From: Streptomyces sp. NBC_01231
GTDB lineage: Bacteria; Actinomycetota; Actinomycetes; Streptomycetales; Streptomycetaceae
Reading direction: 5' to 3'
DNA length: 64,000 nt
NCBI GenBank assembly: GCA_035999765.1
Contig: CP108521.1
Span: 7,936,001 to 8,000,000 of the forward strand
In this document: piece after piece, positions 35,483 to 43,310 of the stretch
How the letters are laid out: every line of letters begins with the position of its first letter
Position numbering within the stretch: the stretch's first letter is position 1
The notes under the pieces: model-generated
Seen by the model: the letters and a program-made list of their open reading frames with translations, nothing else
Database searches by the model: none
What the model was told of the DNA's origin: nothing
Translations under genes and position numbers: made by a program

Positions 35483-36661
35483 ATGAGCCGCCAGCCGATG
35501 AAGGACCCTCTCGACCTGCTCGACCTCGCCTCCACCCTCACCGACGAGGAACGCGAGATCCAGGCCACTGTCGCCAAGTTCCTCGCCGACCGGGTGCGCC
35601 CGCACATCGGCGAGTGGTTCGAGAACGCCCACTTCGCCCGCGAACTCGCGCCGGAACTTGGCAAGTTGGGGGTGCTCGGCATGCACCTCGAAGGGTACGG
35701 CTGCGCCGGGACGAACGCGGTCAGCTACGGTCTCGCCTGCATGGAGCTGGAGGCGGCGGACTCGGGTTTCCGCAGCTTCGTCTCGGTGCAGGGCTCGCTG
35801 TCGATGTTCTCCATCTGGAAGTGGGGTTCACAGGAGCAGAAGCAGGAGTGGCTGCCCCGGCTCGCCGCCGGTGAGGCGATCGGCTGCTTCGGGCTGACCG
35901 AGCCCGACTTCGGCAGCAACCCCGCCGGGATGCGCACCAGGGCCGTCCGTGACAGTGGGGGAGACTGGATCCTCAACGGCTCCAAGATGTGGATCACCAA
36001 CGGCGGCATCGCCGACGTGGCCACCGTCTGGGCGCAGACCGAGGACGGCGTCCGCGGCTTCCTCGTGCCACGCGGGACGCCCGGCTTCACCACGCAGGAC
36101 ATCAAGCAGAAGATGTCGCTGCGCGCGTCCGTCACCTCGGAGCTGTACTTCGACAACGTACGGCTGCCCGACTCGGCGCGGCTGCCCCTCGCGGAGGGCC
36201 TGCGCGGACCGCTGTCCTGTCTGAACGAGGCCCGCTTCGGCATCCTGTTCGGCGCGGTCGGCGCGGCCCGCGACTCCCTTCAGGCGGCCATCGAGTACGC
36301 CGACTCCCGCGTGCAGTTCGACAAGCCGATCAGCGCCTTCCAGCTGACCCAGAAGAAGCTCGCCGACATGAGCGTGTCCGTGGGCAATGCCGCACTGCTC
36401 GCCGTGCACCTGGGCCGGCTCAAGGACCAGCACCGCATCCGGCCCGAGCAGATCAGCGTCGGCAAGCTCAACAACGTGCGGGAGGCGATCGCCGTCGCGC
36501 GGGAGTGCCGCACCATCCTGGGTGCGGGCGGTATCTCCCTGGAGTACTCGCCGCTGCGCCACGCCAACAACCTGGAGTCCGTCCTCACCTACGAAGGCAC
36601 CAGTGAGATGCACACGCTCGTAGTGGGCCAGGCGATCACCGGCCTGCCGGCGTTCCGCTGA
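35483..36661 (+). CDS. Acyl-CoA dehydrogenase, glutaryl-CoA dehydrogenase type
   Basis: The 392-residue FAD enzyme matches glutaryl-CoA dehydrogenases, which oxidise and decarboxylate glutaryl-CoA to crotonyl-CoA. The catalytic base is Glu371 in 'LTYEGTSEMHTL'. The flavin motif 'GCFGLTEPDFGSNPAGM' and 'WILNGSKMWITNG' are present, as is 'SCLNEARFGILFGAVGAARDSL' found in this branch. Crotonyl-CoA would then pass to hydration and to the 3-hydroxyacyl-CoA dehydrogenase encoded on the other strand, a coherent route to acetyl-CoA, although no enoyl-CoA hydratase lies in the window. The ATG at 35483 has CAGGAGCG upstream. Confidence 0.88.
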   Translation: MSRQPMKDPLDLLDLASTLTDEEREIQATVAKFLADRVRPHIGEWFENAHFARELAPELGKLGVLGMHLEGYGCAGTNAVSYGLACMELEAADSGFRSFVSVQGSLSMFSIWKWGSQEQKQEWLPRLAAGEAIGCFGLTEPDFGSNPAGMRTRAVRDSGGDWILNGSKMWITNGGIADVATVWAQTEDGVRGFLVPRGTPGFTTQDIKQKMSLRASVTSELYFDNVRLPDSARLPLAEGLRGPLSCLNEARFGILFGAVGAARDSLQAAIEYADSRVQFDKPISAFQLTQKKLADMSVSVGNAALLAVHLGRLKDQHRIRPEQISVGKLNNVREAIAVARECRTILGAGGISLEYSPLRHANNLESVLTYEGTSEMHTLVVGQAITGLPAFR

Positions 36662-36701
36662 TCGTCGGAGGCCGAGGGGACACCTGTGAACAAGTGACCG
36701 C

Positions 36702-36774
36702 ACGGCGAAACGCGACCCCTGTTCGTGATCAAAGGCTTTGTCAACCTTGATCACCAGGAGTCGCGTTTCGCTGT
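36702..36774. repeat. Large imperfect inverted repeat between convergent genes
   Basis: The outer arms GCGAAACGCGAC (36705) and GTCGCGTTTCGC (36760) and the inner arms GTGATCAAAGG (36725) and CCTTGATCAC (36745) form one long stem with small bulges and a 9-nt loop. It can terminate transcription from both sides. Its lower GC and length also recall a miniature mobile element or terminal inverted repeat remnant. Confidence 0.75.
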
Positions 36775-36849
36775 TTCCGCATGGGGCGCTGTATCCGGTG
36801 GGGCAGTGGGGCCTGGGGCCGGCCAGCGGGCCGGTGGGACGCTCATCAC

Positions 36850-36940
36850 GCCACCCGACCCCGCGCCACCCGACCCCGCGCCACCCGACTCCGCGCCACC
36901 CGACTCCGCGCCACCCGACTCCGCGCCACCCGACTCCGCG
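36850..36940. repeat. 15-bp tandem repeat, six copies
   Basis: Units starting with GCCACCCGAC follow at 36850, 36865, 36880, 36895, 36910 and 36925, right before the 3' end of the hydroxyacyl-CoA dehydrogenase gene. The first two copies carry CCC where the later ones carry CTC. Confidence 0.95.
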
Positions 36941-36943
36941 CCG

Positions 36944-37810
36944 TCACGCGGCCCGGTAGCTGAAGAACCCCTGTCCCGACTTACGGCCCAGCAGACCCGA
37001 CTCGACCATGCGGCGCAGCAACGGGGGAGGGGCGTACAGCGGTTCCCGGTGCTCCTCGTACAGCGCCTCGCCTATCGCCGCCACGGTGTCCAGGCCGATC
37101 AGGTCGGCGAGGCGCAGCGGACCCATCGGGTGGGCGCAGCCCGCCGTCATCCCCGTGTCGATGTCCTCGGCCGTCGCCGTGCCGGAGCCGACCAGCCGCA
37201 CGGCTGCCAACAGGTAGGGAACCAGCAGGGAGTTGACGACGAAGCCCGCGCGGTCCTGCGCCACGACCGTCTTCTTGCCCAGGATCTCGCCCGCGAAGGC
37301 GCGCACGCGCAGTTCCGTGGCCTTCGACGTCTGCAGAGAGGGGATCACCTCGACCAGCGGCATGACGGGGACCGGGTTGAAGAAGTGCAACCCGACCACC
37401 GCCTCCGGCCGCCTGGTCGAGGCCGCGAGCCGGGCGATGGGGATCGAGGAGGTGTTGCTGGCCAGTACGGCCTCGGGGTCGGTGACCACTTCGTCCAGTT
37501 GCCTGAAGAGCGCGGTCTTGGCCTGCTCGTCCTCGACGGCGGCCTCGATGACCAGGTCCGCCCCGGCCAGGCAGGAGAGATCGGCGGTGGCCGAGACGCG
37601 GGTCAGGGCGTGGGCGCGGGTGTCCGGTCCGATGGCGCCGCGCTGCTCGGCCTTGAGCAGGGAGTCGGCCACGCCCGCCAGTCCGGCACGGGCCCTGTCC
37701 TCGGTCACGTCGCACAACGTGACGTGCAGGCCGGCCCGGGCGCACACCTCGGTGATGCCCCGGCCCATCTGCCCGGCGCCGACGACTCCCACGTGCTTGA
37801 TCGATGTCAT
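36944..37810 (-). CDS. 3-hydroxybutyryl/3-hydroxyacyl-CoA dehydrogenase
   Basis: A 288-residue NAD-dependent dehydrogenase. The Rossmann motif 'VGVVGAGQMGRGI' starts at about residue 6. The active-site His is in 'VVGLHFFNPVPVMPLVEVI', and the helical C-terminal domain contains 'DRAGFVVNSLLVPYLLAAVRL' and 'GCAHPMGPLRLADLIGLD'. It oxidises 3-hydroxyacyl-CoA to 3-oxoacyl-CoA, fitting the glutaryl-CoA-type dehydrogenase gene that converges on it. ATG at 37810 has CGGAGGAAC upstream. Copy B of the shared 53-bp element lies 91 bp before it. Confidence 0.92.
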   Translation of the reverse strand: MTSIKHVGVVGAGQMGRGITEVCARAGLHVTLCDVTEDRARAGLAGVADSLLKAEQRGAIGPDTRAHALTRVSATADLSCLAGADLVIEAAVEDEQAKTALFRQLDEVVTDPEAVLASNTSSIPIARLAASTRRPEAVVGLHFFNPVPVMPLVEVIPSLQTSKATELRVRAFAGEILGKKTVVAQDRAGFVVNSLLVPYLLAAVRLVGSGTATAEDIDTGMTAGCAHPMGPLRLADLIGLDTVAAIGEALYEEHREPLYAPPPLLRRMVESGLLGRKSGQGFFSYRAA

Positions 37811-37900
37811 GTGTTCCTCCGAGTGTCCCTGGGGTCCGTGGCGGTCGATCGCCCCCCGGCGGGCTGTGGTGTGTGTTGAGCCTAGGTCGAGCACAACCCC

Positions 37901-37953
37901 TCTGACCTGCTAGGACAGTGCGTCTTCCGCGCACAAACATGCGCCGGTTCGAC
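37901..37953. promoter_or_regulatory. Conserved 53-bp element, copy B (hydroxyacyl-CoA dehydrogenase)
   Basis: It aligns ungapped with copy A and contains a fully symmetric GCGCA-N6-TGCGC dyad at 37929-37944. It is 91 bp upstream of the minus-strand dehydrogenase gene. The copy has the opposite orientation relative to its gene compared with copy A, which suits a dyad-binding regulator better than a core promoter. Confidence 0.65.
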
Positions 37954-37981
37954 ATCGGCCGACGTACCGCACGCGGCCACG

Positions 37982-38019
37982 CCGATGACGGCCGGCGGGG
38001 GCCCGCCGGCCGTCATCGG
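37982..38019 (-). terminator. Terminator of the LysR gene
   Basis: A perfect 18-bp stem (37982-37999 with 38002-38019) begins 12 bases past the lysR stop codon on the minus strand. Confidence 0.88.
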
Positions 38020-38031
38020 GGCACCGTGGCA

Positions 38032-38940
38032 TCAGCCGACAGCGGTCGCGGCGGCAGCCGCCTCCCGCAGACGTCGGATCACGCCGCGCACCGCGGGCGA
38101 GGTCTCGCCCCTGCGGTACGCGCCCACCAGCCGGGTGGTCAGCGCTACGTCCGCCAGCGGGCGGTAGGCGACGCCCGGTATCCGAACGCGGCGCAGCGAG
38201 GCAGGCACCAGTGCCACCGCGAGACCACCGCCCACCAGGGTGAGAGCGGCGATGAAGTCCCGTACGGGAGGCGCGCACCGCGGACTGAAGCCGCCCTGCT
38301 CGGCCACCTCCATGATCTGGTCGCGGCAGCCGTACTCCTCGTCGAAGTGCGGGGCCACGAACTGCTCGTGGCGCAACTCCGCCGCGGGGACCGCCTCGTG
38401 GGCCGCCAGCGGGGCGCCGTCCGGCAGCGCCAGGACGACGTCCTCGGTCAGCAGACAGGTGGCCGTGACCCCGTCCGGGTACTCCGGCCGCCAGCGCAGG
38501 AAACCGACGTCGATGTCGCCGCAGGACAGCGCCTCCAGCTGGGCCGGTGTCTCCAACTCGCGTACCTGCACGGTGAGATGGGTGTCGAGGGACGCGCACC
38601 GGGTGAGGACGTCGGTCAGTACGCCGGAGAAGGCGGCGGAGGCCACGTAGGCGATCTCGGCGTGCCCCAGCTCCCCGCGACCGGCACGTCGGCCCACCGC
38701 CTCCGCCCGGGCGGTCTGCGCGAGGGTCAGCCGTGCCTCCTCGAGGAACAGCTTCCCGGCGCTGGTGAGCGCCGGGCGGGTGCGGCGTCCGCGGTCGATC
38801 AGACGGACCCCCAGGTGCGACTCCAGCGCCCTGACCTGGGCGCTGAGCGCCGAAGGAGCCAGATGCAGCCGATCGGCCGCGCGCGCGAAGTGCAGTTCCT
38901 CCGCGACGATGACGAACGATTCCAGCCAGCGCAGTTCCAT
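38032..38940 (-). CDS. LysR-family transcriptional regulator
   Basis: The 302-residue protein has the LysR HTH at the N-terminus ('MELRWLESFVIVAEELHFARAADRLHLAPSALSAQVRALESHLGVRLIDRG') and a periplasmic-binding-protein-like effector domain ('IDVGFLRWRP', 'LVGGGLAVALVPASL'). The domain resembles regulators of aromatic or organic-acid catabolism. It is the last gene of a minus-strand series after the MDR gene (126 bp gap). It is the best candidate to bind the 53-bp elements flanking the acyl-CoA genes. ATG at 38940 is preceded by GGAGGAG. Confidence 0.9.
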   Translation of the reverse strand: MELRWLESFVIVAEELHFARAADRLHLAPSALSAQVRALESHLGVRLIDRGRRTRPALTSAGKLFLEEARLTLAQTARAEAVGRRAGRGELGHAEIAYVASAAFSGVLTDVLTRCASLDTHLTVQVRELETPAQLEALSCGDIDVGFLRWRPEYPDGVTATCLLTEDVVLALPDGAPLAAHEAVPAAELRHEQFVAPHFDEEYGCRDQIMEVAEQGGFSPRCAPPVRDFIAALTLVGGGLAVALVPASLRRVRIPGVAYRPLADVALTTRLVGAYRRGETSPAVRGVIRRLREAAAAATAVG

Positions 38941-39005
38941 CGGCTCCTCCGTCCTGCCGGACGCACCGGCCTGTACACGGCCGTGCACACGGCCGGCTGG
39001 ATGGG

Positions 39006-39048
39006 CACCCCGCGGCGCCGTCAGGGCAGGACAGGACACCGCGGGGTG
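39006..39048 (-). terminator. Possible hairpin between the MDR and lysR genes
   Basis: CACCCCGCGG (39006) and CCGCGGGGTG (39039) form a 10-bp stem with a 23-nt loop just after the MDR gene on the minus strand. It may reduce read-through into lysR. Confidence 0.45.
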
Positions 39049-39066
39049 AGCTGGGGAGGTCGGACG

Positions 39067-40173
39067 TCAGGGGATGACGACGTAGTTGCTGAATCCGCCG
39101 TCGCGGTCCGTGAGGCCCGAGATCGCCTCGTTGACCCTGTCCAGCGGGAACGGCTTGGCCTGCAGGTAGGACAGATCCAGGGTGCCCGTCGCCACCATGT
39201 CGGCGAGCTCCTGTCCCTGTGCCGTGCTGAACCAGTTGGAGCCGATCAGCTGGACCTGCTCGTCCATGAGCCACTTCACGTCCACGGGCAGCCGGTCGGC
39301 CACACCGCCGACGTTGACCACCCTGCCGCCCCGCCGGACGCCCTGCATGGAGTCGAGCATGGTCTCCACCGGAGCCTTGGCACCGAGGGCGCTGATCACG
39401 TAGTCCGCGCCCTCGTCGCCGGTGCGGGCCTTCGCCCACTCACCGGTGGAGCCCTCACCCAGCCGGAAGACCTCGACCCGCTCCGGGTCAAGTTCTTTGA
39501 CCCGCTTGAGGAGTTCCTCGCTGCGGCCGGTCCCGAGGACTCGGGAGGCGCCGGAGGCGAGCGCGAGCACGGTCGACGCGACACCGAGGGTTCCGGTGAT
39601 CCCGTCGATGAGCGCGACCTGGCCGGGGCCGGCCGCCGCGTTCTTGAGCGCCCCGTAGGACGTACCGATGTAGCCCAGCTTGCCGGCTTGCTCGAACGTC
39701 ATGCTGTCCGGGATGTTGACGATCGAGTACTGCGGAGCCGTCATGTACTGCGCGAAACCGCCGTAGGGGTAGAGGTCGAAGATCCGCTGCCCGTCACGGG
39801 AGGTGCTGAAGTAGCCGTTCAGGGTGAAGTAGCGGCACCGGCTCAGTTCACCGCCCCGGCACACCTGACAACTGCCGCAGGAACGCAGGGGGTTGACGTA
39901 CACCCGGTCACCCGGCTTGGTGTGCAGCACCGCCTCGCCGACCTGCTCGACCACGCCGGCGGCGTCCAGGCCGAAGATGGCGGGGAACTTCGGCAGCGGC
40001 TGGTGCGGGAACCAGGTCGGCCAGTTGTTGATCACATTGGCCATGTTCGGCACGATCCCGCACGCCTTGACCCGTACCAGCACGTCGGTCGGCCGGGGGG
40101 TGGGCACGTCGATCGTGTCCACGGACATCGGCTCACCGAGTGCGTGCAGTCGTGCAGCGAGCATTTTCGCCAT
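39067..40173 (-). CDS. MDR-superfamily dehydrogenase without catalytic-zinc ligands
   Basis: The 368-residue protein is built like a zinc alcohol dehydrogenase. It keeps the structural zinc set Cys99, Cys102, Cys105 and Cys113 ('CGSCQVCRGGELSRC') and a Rossmann-type nucleotide fold ('VALIDGITGTLGVASTVLALASGASRVLGTG'). The catalytic zinc ligands are missing: the usual CGxC reads C38-G-I-V41, and the GHE motif reads G68-L69-D70. It therefore cannot be a classical zinc ADH. Quinone or enone reduction is an alternative. It lies 107 bp after the CMD-family gene in the dioxygenase/enolase gene series. ATG at 40173 has AAGGAG upstream. Confidence 0.82.
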   Translation of the reverse strand: MAKMLAARLHALGEPMSVDTIDVPTPRPTDVLVRVKACGIVPNMANVINNWPTWFPHQPLPKFPAIFGLDAAGVVEQVGEAVLHTKPGDRVYVNPLRSCGSCQVCRGGELSRCRYFTLNGYFSTSRDGQRIFDLYPYGGFAQYMTAPQYSIVNIPDSMTFEQAGKLGYIGTSYGALKNAAAGPGQVALIDGITGTLGVASTVLALASGASRVLGTGRSEELLKRVKELDPERVEVFRLGEGSTGEWAKARTGDEGADYVISALGAKAPVETMLDSMQGVRRGGRVVNVGGVADRLPVDVKWLMDEQVQLIGSNWFSTAQGQELADMVATGTLDLSYLQAKPFPLDRVNEAISGLTDRDGGFSNYVVIP

Positions 40174-40280
40174 TGCAATACTCCTTGAAACCGCTCCGTC
40201 CCAGCGGCCGGGCGGGGATGTTGAAATTCCCTGCGAACTTCTCTACGGACTTCTCTGCGATTTTCCCTACGCGCGTTTCC

Positions 40281-40832
40281 CTACGAACTGGGGAAAGGGT
40301 TCGGGTAATTGTCCTCGAGGTCGATGTCCAGCAGCCCCATGATGCGAACGCCGGAGTTGTACCAGGCGATGGACAACGACAGTTCGACCATCTGTGTGTC
40401 CGTCAGATGGTCGGCGGCGGCACGCCATGTCTTTTCCGAGACGTCCACCAGCAGCGTGGACTCCTTGGCGAGGCGCATCACCGCCTTCTGGGTCCCGTCG
40501 AACAGGTCGGACGACTCGAAGTCGGCGACCGCCGCGAGCTGCTCCTCGGTGAGTCCGGCCTTGAGGCCGTGCGACTGGTGGTGCGCGACCTCGTACGCCG
40601 ACCGGGTCGCGTACCCCACGGTCAGGATCGCCAGTTCCCGCAGCTGGGGACTGAGGTCCGCGGCCCGCAGCGAGTTGGCGTAGGTCAGGAAGCCGTCCAG
40701 CTGGGTCGGCGCGTTGGCCAGAGCGAGGAAGATGTTCGCCGTCGGCGCCTTGCGCTCGGCTTCCAGCCGGTCGTACAGGGGCTTCTGCGACGCGTCCGCG
40801 TCCTCGCGGTGCAGGTAGGGGACTCGTGCCAT
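40281..40832 (-). CDS. Carboxymuconolactone decarboxylase (CMD)-family protein
   Basis: A 183-residue all-helical protein of the AhpD/CMD superfamily. Typical segments are 'LSPQLRELAILTVGYATRSAYEVAHHQSHGLKAGLTEEQLAAV' and 'HLTDTQMVELSLSIAWYNSGVRIMGLLDIDLED'. The CXXC of AhpD peroxidase partners is absent, so a decarboxylase or isomerase-like role is more likely than thiol redox chemistry. In similar actinobacterial loci such proteins accompany ring-cleavage enzymes. It is 48 bp downstream of the dioxygenase gene, so they are co-transcribed. Confidence 0.85.
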   Translation of the reverse strand: MARVPYLHREDADASQKPLYDRLEAERKAPTANIFLALANAPTQLDGFLTYANSLRAADLSPQLRELAILTVGYATRSAYEVAHHQSHGLKAGLTEEQLAAVADFESSDLFDGTQKAVMRLAKESTLLVDVSEKTWRAAADHLTDTQMVELSLSIAWYNSGVRIMGLLDIDLEDNYPNPFPSS

Positions 40833-40880
40833 GGTGACTCCTGGAACTCTTGAACTCTGGAACCCTGGAAGTACGGAAGG

Positions 40881-41885
40881 TCAGCGCGCGGACTGCTCGA
40901 GCAGGAACCGCTCCAGCGACATCGGCTTCGGCGGTTCGGCCGGCGGGATCTGCTTCACGCCGACGAAGGGCGACGCCTCGAAGTACCACTTCTCCAGGGC
41001 CGGCAGTCCCCAGCGGGCGTTGGTGCTCAGCGATCCCGCGTCCCAGCGCACCGGCTCGATCTCGGTGTCGATGGTCTGGTAGTGGCTGTTGAAGACCTCC
41101 ACCCGGTGCCCGTCGGGGTCACGCAGGTAGGCGAAGAGCATCCCGCCCGGACCGTGACGTCCGGGGCCCCGCTCCACGCCGTCGCCGTAGCCCTGTATGC
41201 CCGCCCAGTCGCAGGCGGTGAAGATGTCGTGGCTCTCGGAGACGGTGTAGGCGAAGTGGTGCAGCGCCGGCCCGGTGTTCTCGACGATCGCCAGGTCCAG
41301 GCAGGTGCCCTTGCGGTACATGAACGCGCCCAGCAGCTTGTCGCCGTGCTCCAGGTACTCCGAGTTGCGGAAGCCGAGTTCGCCGTAGAAGGCGCACAGC
41401 TCGTAGGTGTCGGGCGCGAAGGTCTGGTAGTGGTCCAGCCGTTGCGCGTGGGCTCCCTTGTAGAGCTCGAAGTTGATGTGCAGCCGGGGCCGGGTCTCCA
41501 TGTGCGCGCACAGTTCGAGCGGTGTGCCGATCGGGTCGCTGACGTGCAGGGTGCGGCCCTGGTACGGCATGTCGACCCACTCGGCGGGCAGGCCACGCTC
41601 ACGGAACCAGGTGTACGCGACGTCCAGGTCCTCGTCGAAGAAGACGCGGAAGCCGATCCTTCGGCACTTGCCCGCGCCCTCCTCGTCCAGCTCCAGGACG
41701 AGGCTGTGGTGGCAGGCTTCGGCGAGGCCGCGGAGATAGCAGGTGCGCTCGTCCTCGTCGCTGACGATCAGCCCCAGCACGTTCACGTAGAAGTTCCGGC
41801 TCTCGGCCAGATCCGCGACCGTGAGACGCACGTGACTGGAGCGGGTGATGTTGAAACTCGGGCGCAGATTGACGGGTGGCAGCAT
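40881..41885 (-). CDS. Extradiol ring-cleavage dioxygenase, homoprotocatechuate 2,3-dioxygenase-like
   Basis: The 334-residue vicinal-oxygen-chelate enzyme has two glyoxalase-fold halves and resembles homoprotocatechuate 2,3-dioxygenases over most of its length. The iron ligands are intact: His152 ('QRLDHYQTF'), His210 ('ALHHFAYT') and Glu263 ('GHRVEVFN'). The signature 'GVERGPGRHGPGGMLFAYLRDPDGH' is also present. The second-sphere histidine that acts as acid-base catalyst in the model enzyme (His200, in 'KGTVHD') is Leu196 here ('KGTCLD'). This suggests a different substrate or slower chemistry. It cleaves a catechol-type ring next to the hydroxyls if active. It lies 108 bp after the enolase gene. 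Confidence 0.87.
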   Translation of the reverse strand: MLPPVNLRPSFNITRSSHVRLTVADLAESRNFYVNVLGLIVSDEDERTCYLRGLAEACHHSLVLELDEEGAGKCRRIGFRVFFDEDLDVAYTWFRERGLPAEWVDMPYQGRTLHVSDPIGTPLELCAHMETRPRLHINFELYKGAHAQRLDHYQTFAPDTYELCAFYGELGFRNSEYLEHGDKLLGAFMYRKGTCLDLAIVENTGPALHHFAYTVSESHDIFTACDWAGIQGYGDGVERGPGRHGPGGMLFAYLRDPDGHRVEVFNSHYQTIDTEIEPVRWDAGSLSTNARWGLPALEKWYFEASPFVGVKQIPPAEPPKPMSLERFLLEQSAR

Positions 41886-41993
41886 GCTGGTCTCCGGGCT
41901 GGGATCGGCTCTGGAATTCGATGACGGCGATACGGCGATACGGGATACGTGGATACGCGGGAACGTGTATACGTGCAGTATCTCGTGCCGTTT

Positions 41994-43310
41994 TTACGGC
42001 TTGGTCGCGGAGGACCCGTCCCCGGCCTCGGCGAAGGTGAATGCGGACCATCCGCTGAATTCCGCGGACTCACCGAGGGACTCCTCGATGCGCAGGACCT
42101 CGTTCCACTTCGCCATTCTCTCGGAGCGCGTGAAAGAGCCCACTTTCAGCTGGCCCGCGTCCCAGCCGACGCTCAGATGGGCGATGGTGACGTCCTCGGT
42201 CTCCCCGGAACGCGCCGAGACGATCGTGCCGAAGCCGGCGTCCTTTCCGGCGCGCAGGGCCTGGAACGTCTCCGTGACCGTACCGGCCTGGTTCGGCTTG
42301 ATCAGGACGGCGTTCGCGGCTCCGCCGGTCGCCGCGGCCTCGACCCGCTTGGCGTTCGTGACCAGGTAGTCGTCGCCGATCACCTGGCAACGGTGGCCGT
42401 GGCGCCGGGTGAACTCCAGCATGCCCTCGTGGTCGTCCTCGCCCACCGGGTCCTCGACGGACAGGATCGGATACTGCTCGATCCAGTCACCCAGCATGTC
42501 GACCAGGGCGGCGGTGTCCAGCGTGCGGTCGTCCAGGGCGAGCGTGTACCGCCCGCCGCTGCCGAACTGCGAGGCCGCCACGTCCAGCGAGATGCCGACC
42601 TGGGTCGAGGGTGCGAAGCCCGCGGTCTCGATCGCCCGGGTCAGGGTCTCCAGCGCCTCCTCGTTGGAGTCGAACGCGGGCCAGAAACCGCCTTCGTCAG
42701 CGACCCCCTGTGCCTTGCCGGCCTTCCGCATCAGACCGCCGGCGGCCCGGTAGATCTCCGCCGTCCAGTCCAGGGCCTCGGAGAAGCTCCGCGCCGCGGG
42801 GCACATCACCATGAAGTCCTGGACATCGACACGGCGGTCCGCGTGGGCGCCGCCGCCGAAGATCTGGATCTCCGGCAGCGGGATACGGACCGGGCGTCCG
42901 CCCGCCAGGTGCTGCCACAAGGGCACACCCGCCGACGCGGCGGCGGCGTGCAGCACCGCCATGGACGTGGCCACGATCGCGTTGCCGCCGAGACGGCCGC
43001 GATCGGGGGTGCCGTCGAGATCCACCAGCAGCCGGTCGACGGCCTCCTGATCGGTCGCGTCGCGTTCCAGGAGGGCGGGGGCGATCTCGTGGTTCACCGA
43101 GCCCACCGCGCGCCGGACGTCGAGCCCGCCGAAGCGGCTGCCGCCGTCGCGCAGGTCGAGTGCCTCGCCCTGACCCGTCGACGCCCCCGCCGGTGCGATG
43201 GCCCGCCCGATCGCGCCGTCGGCGAGGTGGACCTCGACCTCGACGGTCGGTCGACCGCGTGAGTCCCACACCCTGCGGCCATGGAGCTTGGCGATCCGCG
43301 CGTCTGTCAT
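41994..43310 (-). CDS. Enolase paralogue with altered active site
   Basis: The 438-residue protein is a true member of the enolase (2-phosphoglycerate dehydratase) family. Metal ligands Asp243, Glu286 and Asp313, the base Lys338, Lys389, Glu206 ('ADEGGF') and His156 ('GGGAHADRR') are conserved. Two residues constant in glycolytic enolases differ: the Glu of 'QEFM' is Asp165 ('VQDFMV'), and the His of 'SHRSGE' is Ala366 ('SARSGE'). It lies in a catabolic cluster rather than with glycolytic genes, so it is unlikely to be the housekeeping copy. It may act on a phosphorylated hydroxyacid other than 2-phosphoglycerate. ATG at 43310 with AAAGGT upstream. Confidence 0.87.
   Translation of the reverse strand: MTDARIAKLHGRRVWDSRGRPTVEVEVHLADGAIGRAIAPAGASTGQGEALDLRDGGSRFGGLDVRRAVGSVNHEIAPALLERDATDQEAVDRLLVDLDGTPDRGRLGGNAIVATSMAVLHAAAASAGVPLWQHLAGGRPVRIPLPEIQIFGGGAHADRRVDVQDFMVMCPAARSFSEALDWTAEIYRAAGGLMRKAGKAQGVADEGGFWPAFDSNEEALETLTRAIETAGFAPSTQVGISLDVAASQFGSGGRYTLALDDRTLDTAALVDMLGDWIEQYPILSVEDPVGEDDHEGMLEFTRRHGHRCQVIGDDYLVTNAKRVEAAATGGAANAVLIKPNQAGTVTETFQALRAGKDAGFGTIVSARSGETEDVTIAHLSVGWDAGQLKVGSFTRSERMAKWNEVLRIEESLGESAEFSGWSAFTFAEAGDGSSATKP

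Noticed and set aside
36850..36940. CRISPR-like array
   Set aside because: Units are contiguous 15-bp tandem repeats without spacers, and no cas genes occur.
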